A DNA stretch of 64,000 nucleotides from Millionella massiliensis (lineage in GTDB: Bacteria; Bacteroidota; Bacteroidia; Bacteroidales; Rikenellaceae): the NCBI RefSeq assembly GCF_900104655.1, contig NZ_FNWD01000002.1, positions 1,410,246 to 1,474,245 on the forward strand, given 5' to 3'. The notes under the pieces are model-generated. The model did no database searches. It worked only from the letters and a program-made list of their open reading frames with translations, and was not told where the DNA came from. Within the stretch, counting starts at the first letter, position 1. Each line of letters begins with the position of its first letter. This document shows positions 1 to 9,080 of this stretch, piece after piece. The translations under genes were made by a program, and so were the position numbers.

Positions 1-502
<502 letters not shown>

Positions 503-529
503 ACAATGTGGTTCCTGTAATGTGTCCGG

Positions 530-1006
530 TTAGAATCTGAAGTGGGCGAATGCTTTGTTGGCTTCGGCCATGCGGTGCATTTCTTCCTTACGTTTGAATG
601 CACCACCTTCTTCATTATAGGCCGCGATGATTTCGGCGGCGAGTTTTTCTGCCATTGAACGGCCGGCGCGTTTTCTCGAGAATTGGAGGAGGTACCGAAT
701 GCTCAAAGAAATTTTACGCTCCGGACGTACTTCCATAGGTACCTGGAAGGTTGCACCACCGACACGACGAGATTTTACTTCGACCTGCGGGGTGATATTT
801 TCGAGCGCTTTTTTCCAAATTTCCAAAGGAGCCTTTTCCGTGTCCTTCATCTTCTCGCCTACGATATCAATAGCGTCATAGAAGATACCGTATGCAATAC
901 TCTTCTTACCGTCTAACATCAGGTTGTTGACGAACCGGGTTACCAGCACGTCTCCATACTTGGGGTCAGGAAGTAGAATTCGCTTTTTAGGCTTCGCTTT
1001 TCTCAT
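530..1006 (-). CDS. rpsG: 30S ribosomal protein S7
   Basis: Primary 16S rRNA-binding protein of the small subunit head. The product is 158 residues, the normal length, starting MRKAKPKKR and containing the conserved [23 protein letters not shown] block and the [15 protein letters not shown] segment. A longer frame opens at 1039, but the extra 11 residues ([11 protein letters not shown]) are not S7-like and overlap the TATCTTTG promoter box at 1037-1044, so the ATG at 1006 is chosen. It lies between rpsL and fusA. Confidence 0.97.
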   Translation of the reverse strand: MRKAKPKKRILLPDPKYGDVLVTRFVNNLMLDGKKSIAYGIFYDAIDIVGEKMKDTEKAPLEIWKKALENITPQVEVKSRRVGGATFQVPMEVRPERKISLSIRYLLQFSRKRAGRSMAEKLAAEIIAAYNEEGGAFKRKEEMHRMAEANKAFAHFRF

Positions 1007-1036
1007 TTCTCTTGTTGTTTCGCCGCCACCGTGCCG

Positions 1037-1044
1037 CAAAGATA
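1037..1044 (-). promoter_or_regulatory. -7 promoter box for rpsG-fusA
   Basis: On the minus strand this reads TATCTTTG, a perfect match to the Bacteroidota -7 consensus TAnnTTTG, about 30 bp before the rpsG start. No good -33 TTTG was found 19-21 bp further up, so it may be a secondary promoter inside the str operon. Confidence 0.5.
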
Positions 1045-1116
1045 ACGTCTCGGGGGACGGCTGTTGATGGGTGTTTGGTTAATTCTTGTTTACGTTTCCG
1101 TTACGCAGTTCGGCGA

Positions 1117-1503
1117 CTACTTCTTGGCGCCGGCTTTCGGACGTTTAGTGCCGTATTTGGAGCGACGTTGGTTACGACCGTCAACACCGGCGGCATCGAG
1201 CGTACCGCGAACCAGGTGGTAACGAACACCAGGCAGGTCTTTCACACGACCGCCGCGTACCAATACGATGGAGTGTTCCTGAAGGTTATGCCCTTCGCCC
1301 GGGATGTAGGCGTTGACTTCCTTACCGTTGGTCAGACGCACACGGGCTACTTTACGCATAGCCGAGTTCGGTTTCTTGGGGGTGGTGGTGTACACACGCA
1401 CACAAACACCGCGACGTTGCGGACAAGCTTCCAGGGCCGGAGCCTTGCTCTTGTATGCCACGTCAGTCCTTCCCTTACGTACTAATTGTTGGATAGTTGG
1501 CAT
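1117..1503 (-). CDS. rpsL: 30S ribosomal protein S12
   Basis: Decoding-centre protein of the small subunit. The 128-residue product begins [12 protein letters not shown] and carries the S12 hallmarks [35 protein letters not shown] and [28 protein letters not shown]. The two streptomycin-site lysines lie in TPKKPNSA and in the loop normally read PGVRYH preceded by VKDL. It is the first gene of the operon rpsL-rpsG-fusA, with a good promoter just upstream. Confidence 0.98.
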   Translation of the reverse strand: MPTIQQLVRKGRTDVAYKSKAPALEACPQRRGVCVRVYTTTPKKPNSAMRKVARVRLTNGKEVNAYIPGEGHNLQEHSIVLVRGGRVKDLPGVRYHLVRGTLDAAGVDGRNQRRSKYGTKRPKAGAKK

Positions 1504-1546
1504 TTTGTTTTTTCTCTTTTGTTTTTAGTTACACAAAATCGGTGCG

Positions 1547-1577
1547 CAAAGATAGGTACTATTTTTTGATTTTCAAT
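1547..1577 (-). promoter_or_regulatory. Promoter of the str operon
   Basis: Minus strand TATCTTTG at 1554-1547 matches TAnnTTTG, with ATTG 19 bp further upstream as a three-of-four match to the -33 TTTG. Predicted start of transcription is near 1540, giving an rpsL leader of about 37 nt. Confidence 0.65.
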
Positions 1578-1796
1578 GCTTTCAAAAGCGTCTCGAATAA
1601 TTTTTCTTCACACGGTCCGTTTTTCGGTGCCGGGCGTAACGGTTGCGCAGCCCCGGGAAAGCCCCGAACGAAAGCCGTGAACCTGCCTGTTCACAGGGGC
1701 CGCTTGCACAGAAACGCGCCAAACAATCTCAGCATTGTCGCCACAAAACAAACGCGAACTTCCTACACGGCAACAAAGCCTCGCCCCACCCAGCCG

Positions 1797-2966
1797 CTAC
1801 AATCTCACGTATTTCTCGCAACGGTACAGCATCCAGATCACCCAATAGATCAGCAGGGCCTGTCCCGCCGCCAGCACCACGGGATACCATCCGTCGGGCA
1901 GCCAGTGTTCAAAGCCGTAGAGCAGTCGTCCGGTAATTGACGAGAAGTTGAAATATTCGCCCATTGTATAGGCCACAACGGCATTCAGTCCCATAACACG
2001 CAGTGGGAAGGCCCACCGTTTCCAACCCCGGATGTCCAATATATAATAGAAGAGCGCCAGCAGCAACACCGACCATCCCCCGGCCAGCAGCACCATCGAC
2101 GGTGTCCATATCCGCTTGATGATCGGTATACCGGCCGCCTTCAATACCCAGGCTCCGACCAGCAGCGCCGCACCGAAAAGTACCAGCCGCCACAATTTCC
2201 GCATCGGGGTGCCGTCGGCCAGCAGCATCTCGCCCGAGAAGACTCCGATCATCACCGTCACAACGAAAGTCAGCGAACTGAGTATCCAGGTATTGTCGTA
2301 CCACGACGCGAAGCTCCACACCTCACCCTCCCAGGTCACACCGTCGCGGAACCGCCCGAGCACGACCCGATCGATGTATTCGGCCATGTTGGTCGGGAAA
2401 GCATAATCTCCGTTTCCGAAGATCATTCCCCACCCTTCGGCCGAGCAGAAGGTCATCACAGCCCAGTATGCCACCATCAGTCCCGCAGCGATCGCAGCCT
2501 GTACACGCCACGTGAAGCGGATATAAAACAGCGATGCAAAGAGATAGCCCACGGCGATTGCCTGCAGCGTATTGGTAAACAGATAGATATGTTTCGGGTC
2601 GAGTCCCAGCAGATTTCCCTGAATCACCATACCTAGCAGCCACAGCAACACAACCCGCCGAGCCATACGCCCGTAGACGCGCCTCCGGTCGAAAGTAAAC
2701 GTGTCGCCCGTGCGATACTTTGCAAAGGCAAACGGGATGGCCACCCCGGCTACAAACATGAAGAGTGGCATGATGAGGTCGTGGAACGTGAATCCCTCCC
2801 ACGTCACATGGGTTGACTGCTCACGCAGAAACTGCATGACGGCACTGTCGGGCGCCGCTGCCGTGAGCGCCATCAGAAAAGGGTGCAACAGAACCAACAC
2901 AAACATATCGAAACCCCGCAGGGCATCGAGCGAATCGAGGCGTTTGGATGGGAGACAAGGGGTCAT
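1797..2966 (-). CDS. DUF5009 / heparan-acetyltransferase-like membrane protein
   Basis: A 389-residue polytopic inner-membrane protein. The N-terminus RLDSLDALRGFDMFVLVLLHP is the signature of the DUF1624/DUF5009 family (relatives of eukaryotic heparan-alpha-glucosaminide N-acetyltransferase and bacterial NagX), followed by HDLIMPLFMFVAGVAIPFAF and about ten hydrophobic segments to the C-terminal LLIYWVIWMLYR. The family is thought to move acyl groups to amino sugars across the membrane; the substrate here is not known. It lies just downstream of a GH20 hexosaminidase on the same strand, which fits a role in amino-sugar handling, but the 350 bp gap makes a shared transcript uncertain. Confidence 0.85.
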   Translation of the reverse strand: MTPCLPSKRLDSLDALRGFDMFVLVLLHPFLMALTAAAPDSAVMQFLREQSTHVTWEGFTFHDLIMPLFMFVAGVAIPFAFAKYRTGDTFTFDRRRVYGRMARRVVLLWLLGMVIQGNLLGLDPKHIYLFTNTLQAIAVGYLFASLFYIRFTWRVQAAIAAGLMVAYWAVMTFCSAEGWGMIFGNGDYAFPTNMAEYIDRVVLGRFRDGVTWEGEVWSFASWYDNTWILSSLTFVVTVMIGVFSGEMLLADGTPMRKLWRLVLFGAALLVGAWVLKAAGIPIIKRIWTPSMVLLAGGWSVLLLALFYYILDIRGWKRWAFPLRVMGLNAVVAYTMGEYFNFSSITGRLLYGFEHWLPDGWYPVVLAAGQALLIYWVIWMLYRCEKYVRL

Positions 2967-3316
2967 AAGCCGAAGATTTATGAAGTACTATATGCTGCCA
3001 AAACATTGCAGCGGAATCAAGGGGTGATTACAGAAAAATTCAAAAGTTTGCAGGTATCTCAGGTTAGCCGCAGTTTCAACAAAGGCCCAAATGCCTGTAA
3101 AAAACCGGTAGCAGAACCCAACATTCAGCTACCGGCACGATTGTCAATAAGAAAATACACAGCGCGGGCTATCCCCCCCCTCGCACGGGTACATGCGGAT
3201 CGGGACAACAAATCTACACTCCCGCCCGATCCTTCGCGCGATTTGCCCTTTCGGGCCATTCCGTCCGGCCGCATCAAATCCCCACACAGCCGGACAGTGT
3301 TGCGACACAGGGAGGG
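2967..3316. other. Intergenic interval, no gene supported
   Basis: Between the DUF5009 start and the GH20 stop. It holds an inverted pair GTCCGGC/GCCGGAC near 3265-3300 with a 20 nt loop and no T-run, and CAAATCTA at 3209-3216 (minus TAGATTTG, a -7 consensus match about 240 bp before the DUF5009 start). No convincing small ORF or RNA was seen. Confidence 0.4.
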
Positions 3317-5488
3317 CTAATAAACGATCACCTCGTCGGCGAAGACCCATGCCGGAGCGCCGCCTCTCGGAATACCTGCCGGCAGGATGCCCCGGTTGAC
3401 CGCTTCGATACGGATAAAACGGGTCTCGAGCGGCGCCGGGAAACGAACATCGCAAGTCTTGACAAGCGCTTCGTTGGCATCCACCTGTTCGACAGGAGTG
3501 TTCACCGCTTCGGCGAAGTTTTTACCGTCGGTCGAGGTCCACACCTTCAGCTGCGTGGGCAGCATCACCGAGGTAGTGGAGATATGCTGGAAGAAATCAA
3601 CCATCACACCGCTGACCGTCTGATTGGTTCCGAGGTCGAGCGTGATGTCCATGTTTTTGCCTTCGAAGCCCTGCCATGCCGGATCGTCGCCACGTTTGAA
3701 GGCATAACGGTTGTCGGTCAGCGCCCCGTCGCCGCCTCCAGAATAGGCGGAATTGTAGGGCGTGGCGTAGGTAACTTGCGCCTGCGAGGCGAGATGCAGC
3801 AGATGGGGCACCTTCAGCACACAACCCACCGGACGACCCTTGCGGAAGGTTTGCGCCGTGAGGGTCGCAGGCTCGTCGATGCGGATCGAGTCGGCATACA
3901 GTGCCGACTGGGCGGTGGGCGTCGTACCGTCGAGGGTGTAACGCACCGTGCAGCTGTCGAGTTCCGTAGCCAGCATGAGCGTCAGGCTTCCATCCCCGTT
4001 GAAATGCTGGTCGGCAACGTAAGGCGTCATGGCACTTTCGGCGTAGTTCCAGCCGAGGGCGGCATAGCGGTCGTACTGACGGTCGAGTTTGCGCTCGAAA
4101 CGGCTCCAGTCGCGTGCCGTGGTGTCGCTCCAGAGCACTTCGGAGAGGGCCGCCAGACGGGGCAGCAGCATATACTCGACGTGCTCGGGAGTCAGGATCG
4201 TTTCGGTCCAAACGTTGGCCTGCCCCCCTTTGACGTGGTGTGCCTTGGCCGGGTCGATGGCCGGCGGAACGGGTTCAAAGGCATATACGCGCTTGACGCT
4301 GTTGAGCCCGCCCCAGGCCTGCGGTTCACAGGCGTTGTGGCTCTGATAGTGGTCGAAATAGACATAGTCCAGCGGCACCATCACCACGTCGTGGCCGGCA
4401 TTGGCGGCTTTAATCCCGCCTTCGAAACCGGTCCAGGACATGACCGTGGCGTTCGGGGCCAGACCGCCTTCCAGAATTTCGTCCCAGCCGATCATCGCCT
4501 TTCCATTCGAGTTGATGAACTCTTCGATCCGGTGCACGAAATAGCTTTGCAGTTCGTGTTCATCCTTGAGGCCCTCTTCGCGCATGCGTTTCTGACACAG
4601 CGGGCATTTGTGCCACTGATCCTTGCCCACCTCGTCGCCGCCGATATGGATGTAGGGCGAATCGGGGAAGAGTTCGATCACCTCGTCGAGAATACCTTCG
4701 AGATAGGCAAAGGTCTCCTCCTTGCCCGGGCAATAGACCCCGCTGCCGGGTTTTGCGTTCGCGCAAATATACTCGGGGTAGGCATAGGTGGCAGCTTCGG
4801 AGTGGCCGGGCATCTCGATTTCGGGAATGACGGTGATGTGTCGCTCTTTGGCATAGGCCAAAATCTCGCGCACATCGTCTTTGGTGTAGTAACCGCCATA
4901 GGTGTCGGCACTGTCGCGACGCGACTCGTCGCTCAGTTCAAAACCGATCCAGGGCGCCTGTTCATCCTTGACCTTGCGCCAGGCTCCTTTGGAGGTCAGC
5001 AGCGGATACTTGTCGATCTGCAAGCGCCAGCCGATACCGTCGGTCAGGTGCCAATGGAAGGTATTGATCTTGTGATAGGCCAGAATATCAAGGTACTTCT
5101 TGATGAAATCCTTCGAGAAGAAATGGCGACTCACGTCGAGGTGCATCCCGCGCCACGGGAAGCGGGGCGCATCTTCGATAGTCACACGGGGCACGCGGTC
5201 GGACGAGTCGCGCAGCTGTGCGAGGGTTTGCAGGCCGTAAAAGACACCGGCATCGCTCCCCCCGACAATCTCGACGCCATCGCCGCTGACAGTGAGCCGA
5301 TACCCTTCGGGGTTGGCGATGGTCGTATCGACGGTGGTGTGAATATCATCGGGGCCGATTTTTACGGTGCCGCCCGCTTCGACGATCCGGGCGGGCTGGG
5401 GAATGATGGCAATCTCGACCGGTTGGGAACTCGACGCGCAGGCTGTCAGCAGCAGAGCGGCTATCCCCGGAAAAATCAGTGCTTTCAT
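3317..5488 (-). CDS. GH20 beta-N-acetylhexosaminidase lipoprotein
   Basis: Exo-acting hydrolase releasing terminal GlcNAc/GalNAc from glycans by substrate-assisted catalysis. The 723-residue product starts MKALIFPGIAALLLTACASS, a lipoprotein signal with the lipobox LTAC. A GH20b-like N-domain (about 30-135) precedes the TIM barrel (WRGMHLDVSRHFF onward), with the catalytic Asp-Glu pair in HIGGDEVG at residues 285-286 and the WHLTDGIGWRL block. After about residue 510 follow a chitobiase/hexosaminidase C-terminal domain (YTLDGTTPT) and an F5/8 type C-like domain ending PAWVFADEVIVY. The frame opens at 5686, but the lipoprotein signal fixes the start at 5488. Upstream lies a 20-bp tandem repeat. 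Confidence 0.96.
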   Translation of the reverse strand: MKALIFPGIAALLLTACASSSQPVEIAIIPQPARIVEAGGTVKIGPDDIHTTVDTTIANPEGYRLTVSGDGVEIVGGSDAGVFYGLQTLAQLRDSSDRVPRVTIEDAPRFPWRGMHLDVSRHFFSKDFIKKYLDILAYHKINTFHWHLTDGIGWRLQIDKYPLLTSKGAWRKVKDEQAPWIGFELSDESRRDSADTYGGYYTKDDVREILAYAKERHITVIPEIEMPGHSEAATYAYPEYICANAKPGSGVYCPGKEETFAYLEGILDEVIELFPDSPYIHIGGDEVGKDQWHKCPLCQKRMREEGLKDEHELQSYFVHRIEEFINSNGKAMIGWDEILEGGLAPNATVMSWTGFEGGIKAANAGHDVVMVPLDYVYFDHYQSHNACEPQAWGGLNSVKRVYAFEPVPPAIDPAKAHHVKGGQANVWTETILTPEHVEYMLLPRLAALSEVLWSDTTARDWSRFERKLDRQYDRYAALGWNYAESAMTPYVADQHFNGDGSLTLMLATELDSCTVRYTLDGTTPTAQSALYADSIRIDEPATLTAQTFRKGRPVGCVLKVPHLLHLASQAQVTYATPYNSAYSGGGDGALTDNRYAFKRGDDPAWQGFEGKNMDITLDLGTNQTVSGVMVDFFQHISTTSVMLPTQLKVWTSTDGKNFAEAVNTPVEQVDANEALVKTCDVRFPAPLETRFIRIEAVNRGILPAGIPRGGAPAWVFADEVIVY

Positions 5489-5514
5489 ATCGGTTTTCGT
5501 TTTGTGGTGTCGTT

Positions 5515-5664
5515 CAAAGGGTTGCACCCGGAACCAGACCGGTCGTCCCCCGCATCCCCTGCAGCTCAGATGATGCGTCTCGGGCAAAGGGTGCCACCTC
5601 GGAGCAAAAGGTATCGTCTCAGTGCAAAGGGTACCGCCGCGAATCAAAGGGTATCGCCGCCCCA
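5515..5664. repeat. 20-bp tandem repeat, four adjacent copies plus one outlier
   Basis: The core CAAAGGGTRYCRYC recurs at 5585, 5605, 5625 and 5645 with an exact 20 bp period; a further copy (CAAAGGGTTGCACCCGGAAC) lies at 5515. The last copy overlaps the final codons of the cupin gene. On the minus strand each unit carries ACCCTTTG, close to the -7 box, in front of the GH20 gene. Confidence 0.85.
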
Positions 5665-6075
5665 CATCGTGGGTTCCCAGCGCCAACTGTCGTGCACGGC
5701 CTCGTCGAGCACCTTGCCGGAGAAGACGAGCAACAGGCTATCGGGTTCCGTGGCGCGGATGCAGTTGGCATAGCCGGTGGGCAGAGCGAGCAGTTCGCTG
5801 CGTTCGGCCGTGAGGGTGAACACCTCGGGAGTCAGATCGGGCGACGGGTTTTCCCAGTCGTCGGGCCGCACGAAAGCCAGCCGGAATCCGCCCCGCAGAC
5901 ACTGAAACCACTTGGCCTCATGCTGATGACCGTGCCAACCGCGGATGACCTCCGTATTGTCGTGTCGAATGATGTAATAACGATGGGCGCCTTCGAGATG
6001 GAAGTCGTTCACATGCACCAAATCGCCGCGATGGTCGCGAAAAATGCCACCCTCTATGATTCGAATGTCGCTCAT
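5644..6075 (-). CDS. Cupin nucleotide-sugar isomerase/epimerase (WxcM/RmlC-like)
   Basis: A 143-residue single-domain cupin with DHRGDLVHVNDF, RGWHGHQHEAKWFQCLRGG and the C-terminal LLALPTGYANCIRA. This is the pattern of the WxcM-like/RmlC superfamily, which includes dTDP-4-oxo-sugar 3,4-isomerases (FdtA/QdtA type) and 3,5-epimerases; the size fits the short isomerase class. It probably acts on a dTDP-hexose made from the product of the adjacent rmlA, 16 bp upstream on the same strand. Which reaction it performs cannot be decided from sequence. Its last codons are part of the 20-bp repeat array. Confidence 0.8.
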   Translation of the reverse strand: MSDIRIIEGGIFRDHRGDLVHVNDFHLEGAHRYYIIRHDNTEVIRGWHGHQHEAKWFQCLRGGFRLAFVRPDDWENPSPDLTPEVFTLTAERSELLALPTGYANCIRATEPDSLLLVFSGKVLDEAVHDSWRWEPTMWGGDTL

Positions 6076-6091
6076 ACGGTTCTATGCGGAT

Positions 6092-6997
6092 TTATGCGTT
6101 ATCTTCGTTTTGGTCGGGTTCCTTGATCCGGGACAACAAATACTGCCCGTACTGGTTCTTGGCCATGGGCTGTGCGATCTCGCGCAGTTTATCGGCCGTG
6201 ATCCAACCTTTGCTGTAGGCAATCCCTTCGAGACAGGCAACCTTCAATCCCTGCCGTTTTTCGATCACTTCGATAAAGGTCGATGCCTCCGAAAGGGAGT
6301 CGTGCGTACCGGTGTCGAGCCAGGCGAAACCGCGTCCCAGCAACTGCACTTTCAACTGGCTGTCGCGCAGGAACTGTTCGTTCACCGACGTAATTTCGAG
6401 TTCGCCGCGGGCCGAAGGTTTGATATTCTTGGCTACCTCCACAACGCGATTGGGATAGAAGTAAAGCCCCACGACGGCATAATTGGATTTCGGATGGGCG
6501 GGTTTTTCTTCCAGCGTTTCGGCATTGCCGTCCTTGTCGAACGACACAACGCCGTATCGCTCCGGGTCGCTCACCCAATAGCCGAAAACGGTGGCTTTCG
6601 GATCGTTCGGGTCTTCGGCTGCGGCCACCGCTTCGCGCAGCATGGCGGTGAAGCTCTGTCCGAAGAAGATATTGTCGCCCAGCACCAGGCAGGCCGCATC
6701 ATCGCCGATGAACTTTTCGCCGATAATAAAGGCCTGCGCCAGTCCATCAGGCGACGGCTGTTCGGCGTATTCGAACCGCACGCCGAAGTTGGAGCCGTCA
6801 CCCAGCAGACGCTGGAAGCCGGGCAGATCGTGCGGCGTCGATATGATGAGGATCTCGCGGATGCCGGCCAGCATCAACACCGAGATCGGATAGTAGATCA
6901 TCGGTTTGTCATAAATCGGGAGCATCTGTTTGCTGACCCCTTTCGTGATCGGATAGAGCCGCGTGCCTGAGCCGCCGGCCAGTACGATTCCTTTCAT
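6092..6997 (-). CDS. rfbA: Glucose-1-phosphate thymidylyltransferase
   Basis: Makes dTDP-glucose from dTTP and glucose 1-phosphate, the entry to dTDP-deoxysugars for surface polysaccharide. The 301-residue product has the nucleotidyltransferase signature [13 protein letters not shown] at the start, [17 protein letters not shown], and the conserved blocks GDNIFFG and [12 protein letters not shown] of RmlA. Length is normal. It sits between a nucleotide-sugar dehydrogenase (40 bp) and a cupin isomerase (16 bp) in one operon. rmlB and rmlD are not in the window; rfbC is at 38506. Confidence 0.96.
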   Translation of the reverse strand: MKGIVLAGGSGTRLYPITKGVSKQMLPIYDKPMIYYPISVLMLAGIREILIISTPHDLPGFQRLLGDGSNFGVRFEYAEQPSPDGLAQAFIIGEKFIGDDAACLVLGDNIFFGQSFTAMLREAVAAAEDPNDPKATVFGYWVSDPERYGVVSFDKDGNAETLEEKPAHPKSNYAVVGLYFYPNRVVEVAKNIKPSARGELEITSVNEQFLRDSQLKVQLLGRGFAWLDTGTHDSLSEASTFIEVIEKRQGLKVACLEGIAYSKGWITADKLREIAQPMAKNQYGQYLLSRIKEPDQNEDNA

Positions 6998-7037
6998 GGC
7001 TTCTTCTATTCCTGTGTTTATAAAATGGGTTTTTGGC

Positions 7038-8315
7038 TTAAAGACGGGCGGTGACCCACTCTTTCGGCAGCACTCCCTTAATGTCGTAGACCACCGCTTC
7101 GGGGCCGCTCAGCAACGCACGGATATCCATCTCGAGGAACTGACGATGGGCCACGGCCAGCACGACGGCATCGTAACGCCCCTGCGCACCGTTCAAATCG
7201 GGCAACAGCGCGAGGTTGTATTCCCGACGCACCTCTTCGGCCGACGCCCACGGGTCGTAGACATCGACATCGCACTGGAATTCGCGCAGCTCGGCCACCA
7301 CGTCCACCACTTTCGTATTGCGAATATCGGGACAATTCTCCTTGAAGGTGGTCCCCAATACCAGCACTTTGGCATGACGCACCTTGAAGTCGTGCCCGAT
7401 CAGCAGTTTGACCACCTTGTCGGCCACAAAGGCCCCCATCGAGTCGTTCACGCGACGGCCGGAACTGATCACGGCCGTGAGATAGCCCACCTGTTCGGCT
7501 TTCCACTTCAGGTAGTAGGGATCGACACCGATACAGTGACCGCCGACCAGACCGGGTTTAAGTTTGATGAAGTTCCACTTGGTCGAGGCGGCCTCGATCA
7601 CCTCCTGCGTGTCGATTCCCAGCCGGTCGAAGATCAGGGCCAGCTCGTTGAAGAAGGAGATATTGATGTCGCGCTGGCAATTCTCGATGATCTTCGAGGC
7701 CTCAGCCACCTTGAGCGACGACGCTTTGAAGGTGCCGTTGTGCAGGACACTGTTATAGAGTTCGTCGACAAAATCGGCCGTCTCGGGGGTCGAGCCGGAG
7801 GTGACTTTGCGGATGGTGGCGAAGGTGTGCTGTTTGTCACCGGGGTTGATGCGTTCGGGCGAATAGCCGACAAAGAAGTCACGGTTGAACACCAGCCCGG
7901 AGGCCTGTTCGAGTTCGGGGACACAGACCTCTTCGGTCGCCCCGGGATAGACGGTCGACTCATAGATCACGATGTCACCCGGCGAAAGGACGCTGCCGAC
8001 CGTCGCCGATGCCGAAATCAGCGGCATCATGTCGGGACGTTTGTCGGCCGTAATGGGGGTCGGCACCGTGACGATATAGACATTGCAGGGACGAATGTCC
8101 TCACGATCGGAAGTAAAGCGGAGCGTACTGGCCTGCAAATCGTCGTCCGAGACTTCGAGCGTAGCGTCGTGGCCGGTTTTGAGCCCCTCGACGCGACGTG
8201 CATTGATATCGAACCCCACGACGGGGTATTTCCGGGCAAACTCGACAGCCAGGGGCAGCCCGACATACCCCAGACCGATAACGGCCATTCTGACCTGTTG
8301 CATATTGCGTAGCAT
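7038..8315 (-). CDS. Nucleotide-sugar dehydrogenase (TviB/WbpO type)
   Basis: NAD-dependent UDP-glucose/GDP-mannose dehydrogenase family member. The Rossmann motif [18 protein letters not shown] opens the protein, a substrate helix [10 protein letters not shown] and the catalytic cysteine in [12 protein letters not shown] follow, and a C-terminal UDP-binding domain has [16 protein letters not shown]. Closest by pattern to the UDP-GalNAc/GlcNAc 6-dehydrogenases TviB/WbpO, so it likely supplies a uronic amino sugar. The frame opens at 8354, but the first 13 residues overlap a 22-bp repeat; the ATG at 8315 or the one at 8303 is more likely. First gene of the sugar cassette. Confidence 0.88.
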   Translation of the reverse strand: MLRNMQQVRMAVIGLGYVGLPLAVEFARKYPVVGFDINARRVEGLKTGHDATLEVSDDDLQASTLRFTSDREDIRPCNVYIVTVPTPITADKRPDMMPLISASATVGSVLSPGDIVIYESTVYPGATEEVCVPELEQASGLVFNRDFFVGYSPERINPGDKQHTFATIRKVTSGSTPETADFVDELYNSVLHNGTFKASSLKVAEASKIIENCQRDINISFFNELALIFDRLGIDTQEVIEAASTKWNFIKLKPGLVGGHCIGVDPYYLKWKAEQVGYLTAVISSGRRVNDSMGAFVADKVVKLLIGHDFKVRHAKVLVLGTTFKENCPDIRNTKVVDVVAELREFQCDVDVYDPWASAEEVRREYNLALLPDLNGAQGRYDAVVLAVAHRQFLEMDIRALLSGPEAVVYDIKGVLPKEWVTARL

Positions 8316-8344
8316 TTTATGATTCAAAACTCGGGGCGCTGTTC

Positions 8345-8432
8345 TGTCCGGCATTTTGCCTCGATCAATCCGACACGTTGTCTAAACCAGTCCGGCACGT
8401 CGCCCAAATCAGTCCGGCACGTTTTCCAAACC
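8345..8432. repeat. 22-bp tandem repeat, four copies
   Basis: Units start at 8345, 8367, 8389 and 8411; the best two are AGTCCGGCACGTCGCCCAAATC and AGTCCGGCACGTTTTCCAAACC, shown here as 22-bp units differing at four positions. They lie directly upstream of the dehydrogenase gene, at the opposite end of the cassette from the 20-bp array at 5585-5664. Confidence 0.85.
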
Positions 8433-8950
8433 CGCCCGCGCCTTTCCTAAAGGTAACAAGGCATTACAGCATCACACAAGCCTTCCCCACTACTTTCTTA
8501 TTCCGCCGCGCCTTCCCTCCTGGAGCAGGTTATTCTTCAGTTTTCTCCTCTCTCCGGCCCGACTTTTCCGACACCGGCCGCTTTTATCGGCACGCCCCCA
8601 TCATCGAACAGCGTCGTCCGTACCGAAATATGTCCGCCACTTTGAGACGAGCACTCCCGATTCAGCACCTCTATTATTCTTCAAAGATAACGATTTTCCG
8701 GCATGTACGAGCCGTTCCGGATAAATTACAGGCCCCATTCCACAGTTTCTGCCCCCTACCCTTCCTTTTCCCCTCCGGCCGCTCCTTTGCACGTACAAAT
8801 TTTCCTCATTTCGTCACCCCACAGTCCACACCAACCGGCCTACTATCGCTCCCGGCCCGCGCGCCGCGACACCACCACCGCACACGAACGCGCCCTCTCT
8901 CCCGTTTTGTATCTCAAGCGAAACATCGCTCGATCTTTTCCCCTCCGAAC
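8433..8950. other. Intergenic interval without a supported gene
   Basis: About 520 bp of C-rich plus-strand sequence between the sugar cassette and the DUF2723 terminator. Open frames here are composition artefacts with no recognisable protein; no RNA fold stood out. Confidence 0.4.
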
Positions 8951-8995
8951 AAAAAACGAGCCGCCTTCCCACAACCGGGAAGACGGCTCATTTTT
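8951..8995 (-). terminator. Bidirectional rho-independent terminator
   Basis: GAGCCGCCTTCCC at 8958-8970 pairs with GGGAAGACGGCTC at 8977-8989 (one wobble), flanked by AAAAAA on the left and TTTTT on the right. It ends the DUF2723 gene on the minus strand. Confidence 0.85.
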
Positions 8996-9080
8996 ACGTT
9001 ACACGTTCGGGAGCGGGCATCGGCATTCTTGCCAGGCCGACGACGATTCAAACATCACGCTGCTCCCGGACAGGAGACCG

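Noticed and set aside
5585..5664. Possible CRISPR array
   Set aside because: Units are contiguous with no unique spacers and only 20 bp long; same for 8345-8432.
3584..5773. Very long plus-strand frame (729 codons) opposite the GH20 gene, with similar long shadows at 8703-12191, 27865-30771 and 36361-38406
   Set aside because: These are antisense frames of strongly supported genes in GC-rich DNA; composition is skewed and no domain is visible.
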